Part shown: in pieces, positions 8,632-16,245 of the stretch
Layout of the letters: each line of letters starts with the position of its first letter
Numbering within the stretch: the first letter of the stretch is position 1
Origin: Vitreimonas flagellata
Lineage (GTDB): Bacteria > Pseudomonadota > Alphaproteobacteria > Caulobacterales > Aquidulcibacteraceae
DNA: 64,000 nt
NCBI RefSeq assembly: GCF_004634425.1
Contig: NZ_SBJL01000003.1
Span: forward strand, 521,980-585,979
Direction: 5' to 3'
The notes under the pieces: generated by a model
What the model saw: only the letters and a program-made list of their open reading frames with translations
Told to the model about the DNA's origin: nothing
Databases searched by the model: none
Program-made: the position numbers and the translations under genes

Positions 8632-8894
8632 GGGGCGCGCTCCAGCAAGCTTTTGAGCGCGTCACGCGTGGTCGCCGTGACGTGCTTGCCGCCGAGCGCT
8701 TCGGCGAGACGTGTGCGCAGCCATGGCGAATAGGGTGTGAGATCTGGCGGCGTGGCTTTGGCGGGCCGCGCCACGATCTGGCGTTCGCGCAGAGCCTCGC
8801 GCAGCGCTTGCCGCGCGGCCGGGGCCAAGCGTTTTTCGATGGCGCGCTGGTCGGCTGGCGCAAGCGTCAGATATTCAGCGATCGGATCAGGCAT
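8628..8894 (-). CDS. small protein in the fliG position, function unknown
   Basis: This 88-residue protein begins at the ATG at 8894, overlapping the fliF stop by 8 bases, and ends overlapping fliH by 4 bases. It is helical, Arg/Ala/Leu rich, and has no signal peptide or membrane helix. In most flagellar operons fliG lies exactly here. I do not see FliG motifs, and the protein is about a quarter of FliG length (roughly 330 residues). It may be a FliG remnant, an unrelated replacement adaptor, or a FliH partner. Confidence 0.7.
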   Translation of the reverse strand: MPDPIAEYLTLAPADQRAIEKRLAPAARQALREALRERQIVARPAKATPPDLTPYSPWLRTRLAEALGGKHVTATTRDALKSLLERAP

Positions 8895-10104
8895 CACCCG
8901 CTCCGACGTGCGCGCCCAGGCGCTGGTCGAGACGCTCGGCCAAGAGACGTTGCTCCTCGAACGAGAGGTTTGGCGTGCGCCATTTACGCCACGCGAAAAA
9001 GCCTCCCAGCGCCAGCGCCAAAGCTGCGAGAAGCGCAAGGATCGTTTGGAGGAGATCGGACGTGTTCGTTTCGCGGTCGCTCGCGATATCGGGTGCCGGA
9101 TCTTCCAGGCGAGATGCGCCCGTGTCCGGCGCGAAAGCGCCAGGCGTCAAGGGTTCGACGCGGAATGATAGCAATTGGAGCGATGAGCCGTTGAGCAATT
9201 CGGCCGCCTCCAAGCGCTCGCGCACGCGCGCGCGCTCATCTGGCGTAAGCGACGTCTCGGTCGAAACGACGATGAGACGGCGCGTCGGCGTCTCGCCATC
9301 TTCAACGTCTGCGCCGGCGAGAGGCGCCGGGCTGTCTTCGACCCGCACGTCAAAGCGCCGATTGGGAATGGCAAGGCGCATGATCTCGGCGATGAAATCG
9401 AGCGAGGGGCCCGCAGACGCCGCAGCATAATTGTCGCCACTCGTCATCGTGTGCGCGACGCGCGAGGAGATGACTTCACCGCGTGCGTTCAAGACGACGA
9501 CATCGCTTGCGGCGAGGTCTTGGACAGACGCTGCGACCAGGCGCTGAATGCCTTCGATCCGTTCAGGCGTGGCGTCCTCGCCCGGGCGCATCAAGAGACT
9601 GACGGCGGCCTCGGCCGAGCGGCGTTCGCCGCGAAAGAGGGTGCGTTCGGGGATAGAGACGTGCACGCGCGCCTCGGCCACGCCCTGCATCATCATGATG
9701 GTGCGCGCAAGTTCACCCTGAATCGCGCGCTGATAGCGGATCTTTTGGGCAAAATCGGTGAGCCCCATGTCCGATTCATTGAAGAGTTCAAACCCGTCGA
9801 CCCCGGCCATGGGCGCACCAGCGCCCGCCAATTCGACGCGCAATTGATCGATGCTTTCAGCGGGCGCTAGAATCTCGCTGCCGCCGCCGGCGACGCGATA
9901 GTCCACCCCCTCGGCCTCGAGTGCGGCCACGATTGAGGCGGCCTGCGTGGGACGCAGATCGCTATAGAGCGGCGCGTAATCCTGGCGCAGCACGAACCAA
10001 TACCAAGCGATCAGCGCGCCCACGATCAAGACGAAGACGCCGATCATGATCTGCGCGCGGCGCGCAGATGGAGCTTGGTTCGAGGCGGTGGTTTCGTGGT
10101 CCAT
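8887..10104 (-). CDS. fliF: flagellar MS-ring protein FliF (short form)
   Basis: The 405-residue protein has a first membrane helix at about residues 20-39 and a second at about 350-371, enclosing the ring-building motifs ('YAPLYSDLRPTQAASIVAAL', 'FELFNESDMGLTDFAQKIRY', 'RAIQGELARTIMMMQGVAEA', 'VHVSIPERTLF'). Usual FliF is 530-570 residues. The shortening is in the second periplasmic half and in the cytoplasmic tail, which is about 30 residues. The tail normally binds FliG, and no fliG follows. Confidence 0.92.
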   Translation of the reverse strand: MDHETTASNQAPSARRAQIMIGVFVLIVGALIAWYWFVLRQDYAPLYSDLRPTQAASIVAALEAEGVDYRVAGGGSEILAPAESIDQLRVELAGAGAPMAGVDGFELFNESDMGLTDFAQKIRYQRAIQGELARTIMMMQGVAEARVHVSIPERTLFRGERRSAEAAVSLLMRPGEDATPERIEGIQRLVAASVQDLAASDVVVLNARGEVISSRVAHTMTSGDNYAAASAGPSLDFIAEIMRLAIPNRRFDVRVEDSPAPLAGADVEDGETPTRRLIVVSTETSLTPDERARVRERLEAAELLNGSSLQLLSFRVEPLTPGAFAPDTGASRLEDPAPDIASDRETNTSDLLQTILALLAALALALGGFFAWRKWRTPNLSFEEQRLLAERLDQRLGAHVGAGDA

Positions 10105-10107
10105 GGA

Positions 10108-10440
10108 TCAAAGCTGCATGTTGGCGATGTCGCGATAGGTCTCGACCACGCGCGTGCGCACCTGGAGCGCCAATTCGACCGCGATTCGCGCTTCCTCGAT
10201 GGCTATGGTGACTTCGTGGAGAGGCGTTGTGTCGTCGACCACGAAGCGGCGCACCATGGCGTCGGCGTGTTCAACACGCGCCTCGAGTGCTTGGGTCGCG
10301 TCCGACAAGATGCGCGAGAAGTCGATTTGCGTGGCTGAAGCTGCGGCATGCGAAGCCGCTGGCGGCGCGGCGATGTCTGGGGCCGCCGCGCCTGAGGCGG
10401 CGGAGGCGCCGATCGCTGCGATGGGATCAAGATCGTTCAT
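10108..10440 (-). CDS. fliE: flagellar MS-ring/rod junction protein FliE
   Basis: The 110-residue protein has an Ala-rich N-terminus and the FliE C-terminal signature ('PLHEVTIAIEEARIAVELAL', 'QVRTRVVETYRDIANMQL'). FliE joins the MS ring to the proximal rod and is an early export substrate. It sits between flgC and fliF, the widespread flgB-flgC-fliE order. Confidence 0.93.
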   Translation of the reverse strand: MNDLDPIAAIGASAASGAAAPDIAAPPAASHAAASATQIDFSRILSDATQALEARVEHADAMVRRFVVDDTTPLHEVTIAIEEARIAVELALQVRTRVVETYRDIANMQL

Positions 10441-10865
10441 GATTGACGTCCGATGTCGAGCGCGCGGGCGTACATGTCCTGCGCCATGGAGAGAGCGGCG
10501 AGATTGGCTTCGTAAGCGCGCGAGGCGCGGATCATGAGCGTCATCTCGGCTGCATGATCGACATTGGGGTAGGTCACGAAGCCGTCCGCGTCAGCGTGAG
10601 GATGAGTGGGCTCGTAGGCGCGCCGCGCCGCGTCCGCGATCGGCTCGACGCCCAGCACGGTCACGCCTTGCGGGGTGATGCCGAATTCGCGCGTTCCAAG
10701 CATGGCGTCAAAGCTGACGCCAGGGCCGGTCAAGAGCCGCATCGGCCGATAAGTCCCGCCATCGGCGGTGCGAGTCGTGTTGATGTTGGCGAGGTTCTGA
10801 GCGCTCACTTCCAAACGCCGCCATTCGACGTCGAGCGCACTGCGGCTGATTTCAACGGCGTTCAT
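10437..10865 (-). CDS. flgC: flagellar proximal rod protein FlgC
   Basis: The 142-residue protein carries rod-family motifs: N-terminal 'WRRLEVSAQNLANINTTRTA' and C-terminal 'YEPTHPHADADGFVTYPNVD', followed by 'MTLMIRASRAYEANLAALSM'. It is normal length for FlgC. It overlaps flgB and fliE by 4 bases on either side. Confidence 0.95.
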   Translation of the reverse strand: MNAVEISRSALDVEWRRLEVSAQNLANINTTRTADGGTYRPMRLLTGPGVSFDAMLGTREFGITPQGVTVLGVEPIADAARRAYEPTHPHADADGFVTYPNVDHAAEMTLMIRASRAYEANLAALSMAQDMYARALDIGRQS

Positions 10866-11203
10866 GAGCGGCCTCCACTGACAACGGAGCGATGAAGCGC
10901 CATCTGACGGCCCATCAAATCAACAAGCGTTCGATAGCGTGACGCGGTCTGGGCGGCGGCCGCGAGCTCGAGATCCAGACGCATGGGGCCCGCATCCTCG
11001 GCTTCGGCGACGACACGCGGTTCAACCGCATCGATGGCGTCGACGCCGCGCGCCGCCGCGGCCCGCAGCGCGCCTTCGAATTCGACGCGTACCGGGCGAT
11101 AATCTGGCGTGTTCGCGTTGGCGATGTTCTGAGCGATGAAGAGATAACGCTGATTGAGCCCCTCAAGCGCCTTGTCGATCAATGCGGCCGATATCGGATC
11201 CAT
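10862..11203 (-). CDS. flgB: flagellar proximal rod protein FlgB
   Basis: From the ATG at 11203 the product is 113 residues, with the rod motif 'RYLFIAQNIANANTPDYRPV' and the C-terminal 'YRTLVDLMGRQMALHRSVVS'. I rejected the longer open frame because its first 77 residues are antisense-like sequence over the flgI end. It is slightly short for FlgB (about 130 residues). It starts 10 bases after the flgI stop. Confidence 0.92.
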   Translation of the reverse strand: MDPISAALIDKALEGLNQRYLFIAQNIANANTPDYRPVRVEFEGALRAAAARGVDAIDAVEPRVVAEAEDAGPMRLDLELAAAAQTASRYRTLVDLMGRQMALHRSVVSGGRS

Positions 11204-11213
11204 ACGCGCGCTC

Positions 11214-12332
11214 CTATTGGACGATAATTTCGGCATGGAGCGCGCCAGCGGCGCGCACAGCCTGGAGGATGGAAATGATACGTCGTGTGTCGACACGCGC
11301 CCGCGATAGGCCTTGCACAAGATCGGCGACGCTGGTGTTGGGAAAACGCGCAACCACGTCATTGCCGCCGCGTTCAACATCAAGATCGGTGTTGGTGATG
11401 ACGAGAGAGCGGATGCCGCCGGCAAAGCCGTCAATGAAGGAGGGCTGAGAGGCCTGGGTTTCGGCCGTTACCGTCACGCGAATGTCGCCTTGGGAGACGA
11501 CCACGCTTGAGATCATCACATCGCCGCCCGCGACGATCGTGCCGGTGCGCTCATTGATGACCACGCGCGGCGTGCGATCAGGCGCGATGGCGAGGTTTTC
11601 AAGCGAAGAGACAAAATACGCGAGGTCTTGATCGCCGGGTTGGAAAGCAATGCGGATCTCGTCGGCGCCGATCACTTCGGCGATCCGACCATGACGATCA
11701 TTGATGGCCGCAGCGATACGCGATGCGGTGGTGAAATTGGGGTCGTTGAGTAAAAAGCCTAAGCGCCCATCTGCGCCGATGAGGTTGGCGTTGACTTCGC
11801 GTTCAACCGTCGCGCCCCCATCGACGCGGCCCGTCGTTGGATAATTGCGCTGAGACAGATTGAGCTGGCTTTCGAAACTGTCGCCGCCGGTGATGATGGC
11901 GCCCTGCGCCAACGCATAGGGGCGCCCATCAGGGCCGACGAGCGGGGTCATCAACAGCGTCCCGCCAGCAAGACTGCGCGCATCCGCTGTCGAACTCACC
12001 GTCACCGAAATGCGGTCGCCGACATTGGCGGAGGCGGGCAGCGAGGCGATAACAACGACGACGGCGACGTTGCGGCTGGCGACATCGGCTTCGCTGATCA
12101 CCGCGCCCAAGCGCGCATAGACGTTGGAAAGCGCCTGACGTGTGACGACGCTGCGCGGAGAATCGCCAGAGCCCGCGAGACCAACGACAATGCCGTAGCC
12201 AATGAGCGCGTTCTCACGCCAACCCTCGAAGCGGCCAAGGCCTTTGATCTGAGTTTCCTGAGCGTGCGCGGGTGTGATCGCAGCGATTGCCAGCGCCCAG
12301 CAGAAGATGAAACGAAAAAGCGCGTGCATCAT
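11214..12332 (-). CDS. flgI: flagellar P-ring protein FlgI
   Basis: The 372-residue protein has a signal peptide (residues 1-24, ending AHA) and the FlgI core: 'ENALIGYGIVVGLAGSGDS', 'NVAVVVVIASLPASANVGDR', 'LSQRNYPTTGRVDGGATVE'. The C-terminus 'GLSRARVDTRRIISILQAVR' is characteristic. FlgI builds the periplasmic P ring around the rod, with FlgA as chaperone. Two ATGs are adjacent (12332 and 12329), and both overlap the flgH stop. Confidence 0.95.
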   Translation of the reverse strand: MMHALFRFIFCWALAIAAITPAHAQETQIKGLGRFEGWRENALIGYGIVVGLAGSGDSPRSVVTRQALSNVYARLGAVISEADVASRNVAVVVVIASLPASANVGDRISVTVSSTADARSLAGGTLLMTPLVGPDGRPYALAQGAIITGGDSFESQLNLSQRNYPTTGRVDGGATVEREVNANLIGADGRLGFLLNDPNFTTASRIAAAINDRHGRIAEVIGADEIRIAFQPGDQDLAYFVSSLENLAIAPDRTPRVVINERTGTIVAGGDVMISSVVVSQGDIRVTVTAETQASQPSFIDGFAGGIRSLVITNTDLDVERGGNDVVARFPNTSVADLVQGLSRARVDTRRIISILQAVRAAGALHAEIIVQ

Positions 12333-12904
12333 CCGCCGAGCCCCAGAAGAGAGAAGATGCGGTGGACGATGTTGGGGCGCGCATTGCGCGAGACAAAACC
12401 TCGGCCATCATAGGAGATGCGCGCGTCAGCCAGACGCGGCGATAAGACCTGGTTGCCATGCATGATGTCGCTTGGACGCACGCGGCCTTGGATCTGGACC
12501 AAGGTGGTCTCACCATTGATGCGCATGCTCTGCTCGCCCGCGACAAGCAGATCGCCATTGTCCAGAACCTCTCGCACACTGACGCTGATCTGGGTGACGA
12601 AGCTCTCCGAGCGTCTGACTTCGCCTTGGCCGGTATAACCGCCATTGAGCGAAAGCGACCCGCTCTCGTCGATATTGCCGCTTCTGATCGATCCCTCGAA
12701 ATCGCGCCGCGTGCGCGATGCATTCTGGGCGGCGTTGCGTGCTTCTGCGCTCTGATAGACGACGATGGTCAAAACATCGCCCACCGCGCGCGCGCGTTGA
12801 TCGCCCGCGATCGCAGCGAAGGCTTGTTCGTCGTAGAGATCGTCGGCGCCGGCCGGTGTGGCCAGACAGAGCGCGACCAACGAGATGAGCGCCGGGCGCA
12901 TCAT
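12329..12904 (-). CDS. flgH: flagellar L-ring protein FlgH
   Basis: The 191-residue protein has the L-ring motifs 'ARAVGDVLTIVVYQSAEARN', 'VLDNGDLLVAGEQSMRINGE' and 'GRVRPSDIMHGNQVLSPRLA-DARISYDG'. FlgH is normally a lipoprotein. Here the only early cysteine (residue 13) sits in 'LVALCLATPAGA', not a good lipobox, and an AGA|D signal peptidase I site follows. The mature protein may therefore be non-lipidated. The start lies past the flgA stop with a 4-base overlap. Confidence 0.93.
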   Translation of the reverse strand: MMRPALISLVALCLATPAGADDLYDEQAFAAIAGDQRARAVGDVLTIVVYQSAEARNAAQNASRTRRDFEGSIRSGNIDESGSLSLNGGYTGQGEVRRSESFVTQISVSVREVLDNGDLLVAGEQSMRINGETTLVQIQGRVRPSDIMHGNQVLSPRLADARISYDGRGFVSRNARPNIVHRIFSLLGLGG

Positions 12905-13581
12905 GGCGCGCTCTCCCCAAGCGGCATGGAAAAGATCTCGCCATCGGCGTCGCGCACAAAAAGGCTCTCGCCTGGACTCGCGTCCTGCAACGCTTCGACC
13001 GGGCGGGTGATGGTCACGGGGCCGGCGCCGATCACGAGCGTCAGGCGATCGCCCTTGCGCGTCCGTGCCGTTGGCGCGACCAAAGTGTGAGGGATGATGG
13101 CGCCGCTTTGGAGTGCTTCTCTCGTACGCGCGAACCCGCTTGCCGCATCGCGTACGATTGGCGCCTCCGCCATGACATCGTCGCACGCAGCGGGCGCCAC
13201 CATGTGGGAGGCAAGGATGGTGTCGGCGTCGAGGGGGCTGAGCACGCGTAGGCATGAAGCCGGCGCGGCATCTGCCAGCCGTTGATCGTTAAAGCGCAGG
13301 CGCACATCGCCTTGCTGATGTTGGTCAAAGCGCAGCAGAGGCACGCGCCGGCGTGCTAGAGCGGCGATCGCGCCGCGCGACAGACGGATCTCGGATCGCT
13401 CGGAAAGGTCGAGCAAGGCGTGGGCGCCCATATCATCACGCGCGCTTTCTTCGACGCATTCGAGAGCGACCACATCGGAAAGCCGCACCGCAGGAGTATC
13501 CAAGGCGATGTCGTCATGCGGCGTCACCGTGCACATCGGGACCGCCCCGAGCAGGGCCGCGAGGATGGGCGAGGGCGTCAC
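12901..13581 (-). CDS. flgA: flagellar P-ring assembly chaperone FlgA
   Basis: The 226-residue exported protein carries a C-terminal SAF-like half: 'LQSGAIIPHTLVAPTARTRK', 'GDRLTLVIGAGPVTITRPVE', 'SPGESLFVRDADGEIF'. FlgA escorts FlgI in the periplasm. The frame opens with GTG at 13581, overlapping the flgG stop as GTGA. The signal peptide is short ('ILAALLGAVPM'). Confidence 0.85.
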   Translation of the reverse strand: MTPSPILAALLGAVPMCTVTPHDDIALDTPAVRLSDVVALECVEESARDDMGAHALLDLSERSEIRLSRGAIAALARRRVPLLRFDQHQQGDVRLRFNDQRLADAAPASCLRVLSPLDADTILASHMVAPAACDDVMAEAPIVRDAASGFARTREALQSGAIIPHTLVAPTARTRKGDRLTLVIGAGPVTITRPVEALQDASPGESLFVRDADGEIFSMPLGESAP

Positions 13582-14348
13582 CGGCGCAATCCGTTGGCAA
13601 TCGCCATCAATTGATCAGCGGCTTGCACAATCTGCGCGTTGGCGGAATAAGCCCGCTGCACGATCATGAGCCGCACCATCTCGGCGTTCAGATCGACATT
13701 GGAGCGCTCGATCGCGCCATGCACAAAGGCGCCTGCGCCGTCCTGATCGGGCGTCAAGTCTTGAACCCGCGCGTCCTCGCGCACGCGATAAAGCCCACCG
13801 TCCAGACGCTCCACATCATCGGCCGAGCCAATGGCGACGAGCCCGATGCGCCCAAGATCGACAGGCGCATCGGCGTCCGCGCGGATGGCGCGCACACTGC
13901 CGTCGGCGCCGACGGCGATTTCGCGCGCGTCGGTCGGCACATTGATCATTGCGCGCAACGCCATGCCGTCGGCGCTGGCCAGCGTGCCGTCCTCTTGGAT
14001 GGAGAGCCGCCCACCGCGCCAGAGCAGGATCTCACCGCGCGGCCCCAGCAATTCGATGAAGCCGCGTCCCTCAATGGCGAGGTCCAATTGATGACCGGTG
14101 GATTCAATGATGCCCTGGTCGTCGAGCGCGATCGAAACATGCGCGTTGACACTCGAGAAGAGCGGCGCGCGCGCCAGATCCGTGCGCGGGTTCATGGGAT
14201 CGGCTTGGCGCGCCATCACATCTGAAAAGCTCACTTCGGCGCGCTTGAAGCCCGGCGTGTTGATGTTGGCGATGTTGCCGGCGATGGCGTCAAGCGCCTG
14301 CTGCTGGGTGACGAGGCCGACACCGGAGATTTCGAGGGCGCCGTTCAT
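13578..14348 (-). CDS. flgG: flagellar distal rod protein FlgG
   Basis: The 256-residue protein has rod/hook motifs 'QQALDAIAGNIANINTPGFK' at the N-terminus and 'HGAIERSNVDLNAEMVRLMI', 'VQRAYSANAQIVQAADQLM' at the C-terminus. Length matches FlgG (about 260 residues). It overlaps flgF and flgA by 4 bases each. Confidence 0.9.
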   Translation of the reverse strand: MNGALEISGVGLVTQQQALDAIAGNIANINTPGFKRAEVSFSDVMARQADPMNPRTDLARAPLFSSVNAHVSIALDDQGIIESTGHQLDLAIEGRGFIELLGPRGEILLWRGGRLSIQEDGTLASADGMALRAMINVPTDAREIAVGADGSVRAIRADADAPVDLGRIGLVAIGSADDVERLDGGLYRVREDARVQDLTPDQDGAGAFVHGAIERSNVDLNAEMVRLMIVQRAYSANAQIVQAADQLMAIANGLRR

Positions 14349-15028
14349 CCTTGTCTCCGCGTGAAGGTCGAAATCGTCTGTCCGATCAAAGTGTCGTAGG
14401 TTTGCACCACGCGCGCGCCGATCTCGGCGCCGCGGATCGCGGTCATCATGTCCAGCATCTCGCTGGCGAGCGCCACATTGGCGCCTTCCAACATGCCTGG
14501 GCGGATTTGCGCGTTCTCCACGGGTAGTGCGGCGTCGGTTTGGAAATAGATTCCGCTGACGCGCGCGAGCGTTGCATCCTCGTGCGGCGTGAAGACGCCA
14601 ATACGGGCGATTGGGACCCCGCGTTCGCTCACCACGCCGTCTGCGGAGACCTCCGCGTCGGCGGCCACGAAGAGATCGCCGCCATCAATGGCTTGGAGAA
14701 GGGCGCCGGCGGCGTCGGCAAGACGGCCCTCTGTGTCGCGATGAAAAGCGCCGGCGCGCGTGTAGAGCAATTGTTCGCCCGCACGCACTTGAAAGAAGCC
14801 GTCGCCGGCGATGGCGAAGTCAAAACGCCCATCTGTCTGGCGCAAGGGGCCGATGTCGAGATTGCTGCGCGCGTCTGTTGACGCTTCGGCGCTCTGCAAT
14901 TGTTCAAAATCGATTTCGGATTTGTATCCGGTCGTTGTCGCGTTCGCGACATTGCGCGAGACGGTTTCCAATCGTCGTCGTGATGACGCCAGAAGAACTT
15001 CACCGAGCTCCAACAAACCTTGCGTCAT
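14345..15028 (-). CDS. flgF: flagellar rod protein FlgF
   Basis: The 227-residue protein shows 'RRRLETVSRNVANATTTGYK' at the N-terminus and 'GMLEGANVALASEMLDMMTA', 'ARVVQTYDTLIGQTISTF' at the C-terminus. Pairing directly with flgG supports flgF. The ATG at 15028 has the ribosome site AAGGGG. The gene is preceded by an 89-base intergenic gap, one of the few real gaps in the operon, so an internal promoter is possible here. Confidence 0.88.
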   Translation of the reverse strand: MTQGLLELGEVLLASSRRRLETVSRNVANATTTGYKSEIDFEQLQSAEASTDARSNLDIGPLRQTDGRFDFAIAGDGFFQVRAGEQLLYTRAGAFHRDTEGRLADAAGALLQAIDGGDLFVAADAEVSADGVVSERGVPIARIGVFTPHEDATLARVSGIYFQTDAALPVENAQIRPGMLEGANVALASEMLDMMTAIRGAEIGARVVQTYDTLIGQTISTFTRRQG

Positions 15029-15088
15029 CGTTTGTCCCCTTGTTGTTAACACTAAAAGGGAACTTAATTGCACACGCTAAGGTTTTCT

Positions 15089-15116
15089 CTTTCGGCGTGA
15101 AGCGTAAGTTTCTTTT
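15089..15116 (-). promoter_or_regulatory. possible sigma-28-like promoter before flgF
   Basis: Read on the minus strand, the gap between the TPR gene and flgF contains AAAAGAAA, 12 bases, then GCCGAAAG. The known FliA promoter consensus is TAAAGTTT-N11-GCCGATAA. The -10 part matches 6 of 8 positions, while the -35 part is weak and the spacer is one base long. This is a weak match that could be chance. Confidence 0.25.
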
Positions 15117-15117
15117 C

Positions 15118-16245
15118 TCATGCGAAGAGTCCGTACCGCGCAAGCGAGTGTGCGATGGTTTTTCCGCCTGGTTCGATAGGCGTGTGGAGCGCACGATCAA
15201 TTATCGATTGTGCTCGTTGGCTGTCGCCTTCACTCGCGATGATGAGCGCGTTAGCGAACGCGCCGGAGAATGAGTTTCGGTCCAGTCGAAGTGCGATCGC
15301 GCCAAGCTTTCGCGCCTCTAATACATTGCCTTCCATTGCAGCGATCACCGCAAGCGACCCTTGGCTTTCCGAGAAGCTTGGATCGATGGCGAGCGCGTGT
15401 TCGAAATGCTGGCGCGCCGCTTGGGGCTCGCCCGCAATGAGACGCGCCCAACCCGCCGCGATCCAACTGCCGATGTGATCCTTAAAGAGTTCTGCGCCGC
15501 GCTCGATGTCGCGTGAGGCGCCTTTATGATCTCCGGTGAGCAGGGCAGTGAGACCCCGGCCGACCAGCGCGCGCGGGGAATTCGGGGCGCGCGCGAGCGC
15601 TGCTTCGAAATGGGCGCGCGCGGCATCTGGTGAATCGTCGGCGAGCGCCAGCGTCCCCAAGCTCGTCTCTGCATCAGGGTGACCCGCTGCGCCCGACGCG
15701 CACGCGCGCGCGAAATTCATATCCTCGGCGTCGATGGCGATGGTGGAGGCCGCGGCCAGCAATCCAGGATGCTCGGGGTATCGCTCCACATTGGCTTTGG
15801 CGGCTTTGAGCGCGTCCTCATATCGCCCACTCGCGTGCAACAATTGGACTTCGAGCATCGCCGCTGGCGCGGATGCAGCGATCGTGGCCTCGTCCAAGAG
15901 CGCCAGCGCTTCATCGAAGCGCTCTTCCATGCCGAACGCCCAAGCTAGATTGAAGCGCAGCGATGGATCTTGCCCGTGCGTCTCCATGAGCGGTGAGAGA
16001 ATAGAGATGGCCTTGCCCGAATTCCCCTGGGCGATGGCAAGGCGCGCAGCGAGATCCTGATCGGAAGGGGCAAGGCTCCCCAATTCGCAGAGGCGCGCAA
16101 GCAGCGCCTCGGCCTGATCGAGAGCGCGCGCGCTCATAGCGGCTTGCGCCGCGTCACGCAGCAGGCTCGCATTCTTTGGATCGTGATCGAGGTAGGTCAG
16201 AAGGCGCGCGAGGCGCGCCTCGGCCTCATTGGAGCTGGACGCCAT
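15118..16245 (-). CDS. TPR-repeat protein between flhA and flgF
   Basis: This soluble protein of about 375 residues is built of repeated TPR-type helix pairs throughout, for example 'PSLRFNLAWAFGMEERFDEA', 'SPRALVGRGLTALLTGDHKG' and 'GEPQAARQHFEHALAIDPSF'. There is no signal peptide or membrane helix. It overlaps the flhA 3' end by 20 bases; a GTG at 16248 and ATG at 16245 are both possible starts. The location suggests an assembly or export scaffold, but this is inferred from context only. Confidence 0.85.
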   Translation of the reverse strand: MASSSNEAEARLARLLTYLDHDPKNASLLRDAAQAAMSARALDQAEALLARLCELGSLAPSDQDLAARLAIAQGNSGKAISILSPLMETHGQDPSLRFNLAWAFGMEERFDEALALLDEATIAASAPAAMLEVQLLHASGRYEDALKAAKANVERYPEHPGLLAAASTIAIDAEDMNFARACASGAAGHPDAETSLGTLALADDSPDAARAHFEAALARAPNSPRALVGRGLTALLTGDHKGASRDIERGAELFKDHIGSWIAAGWARLIAGEPQAARQHFEHALAIDPSFSESQGSLAVIAAMEGNVLEARKLGAIALRLDRNSFSGAFANALIIASEGDSQRAQSIIDRALHTPIEPGGKTIAHSLARYGLFA

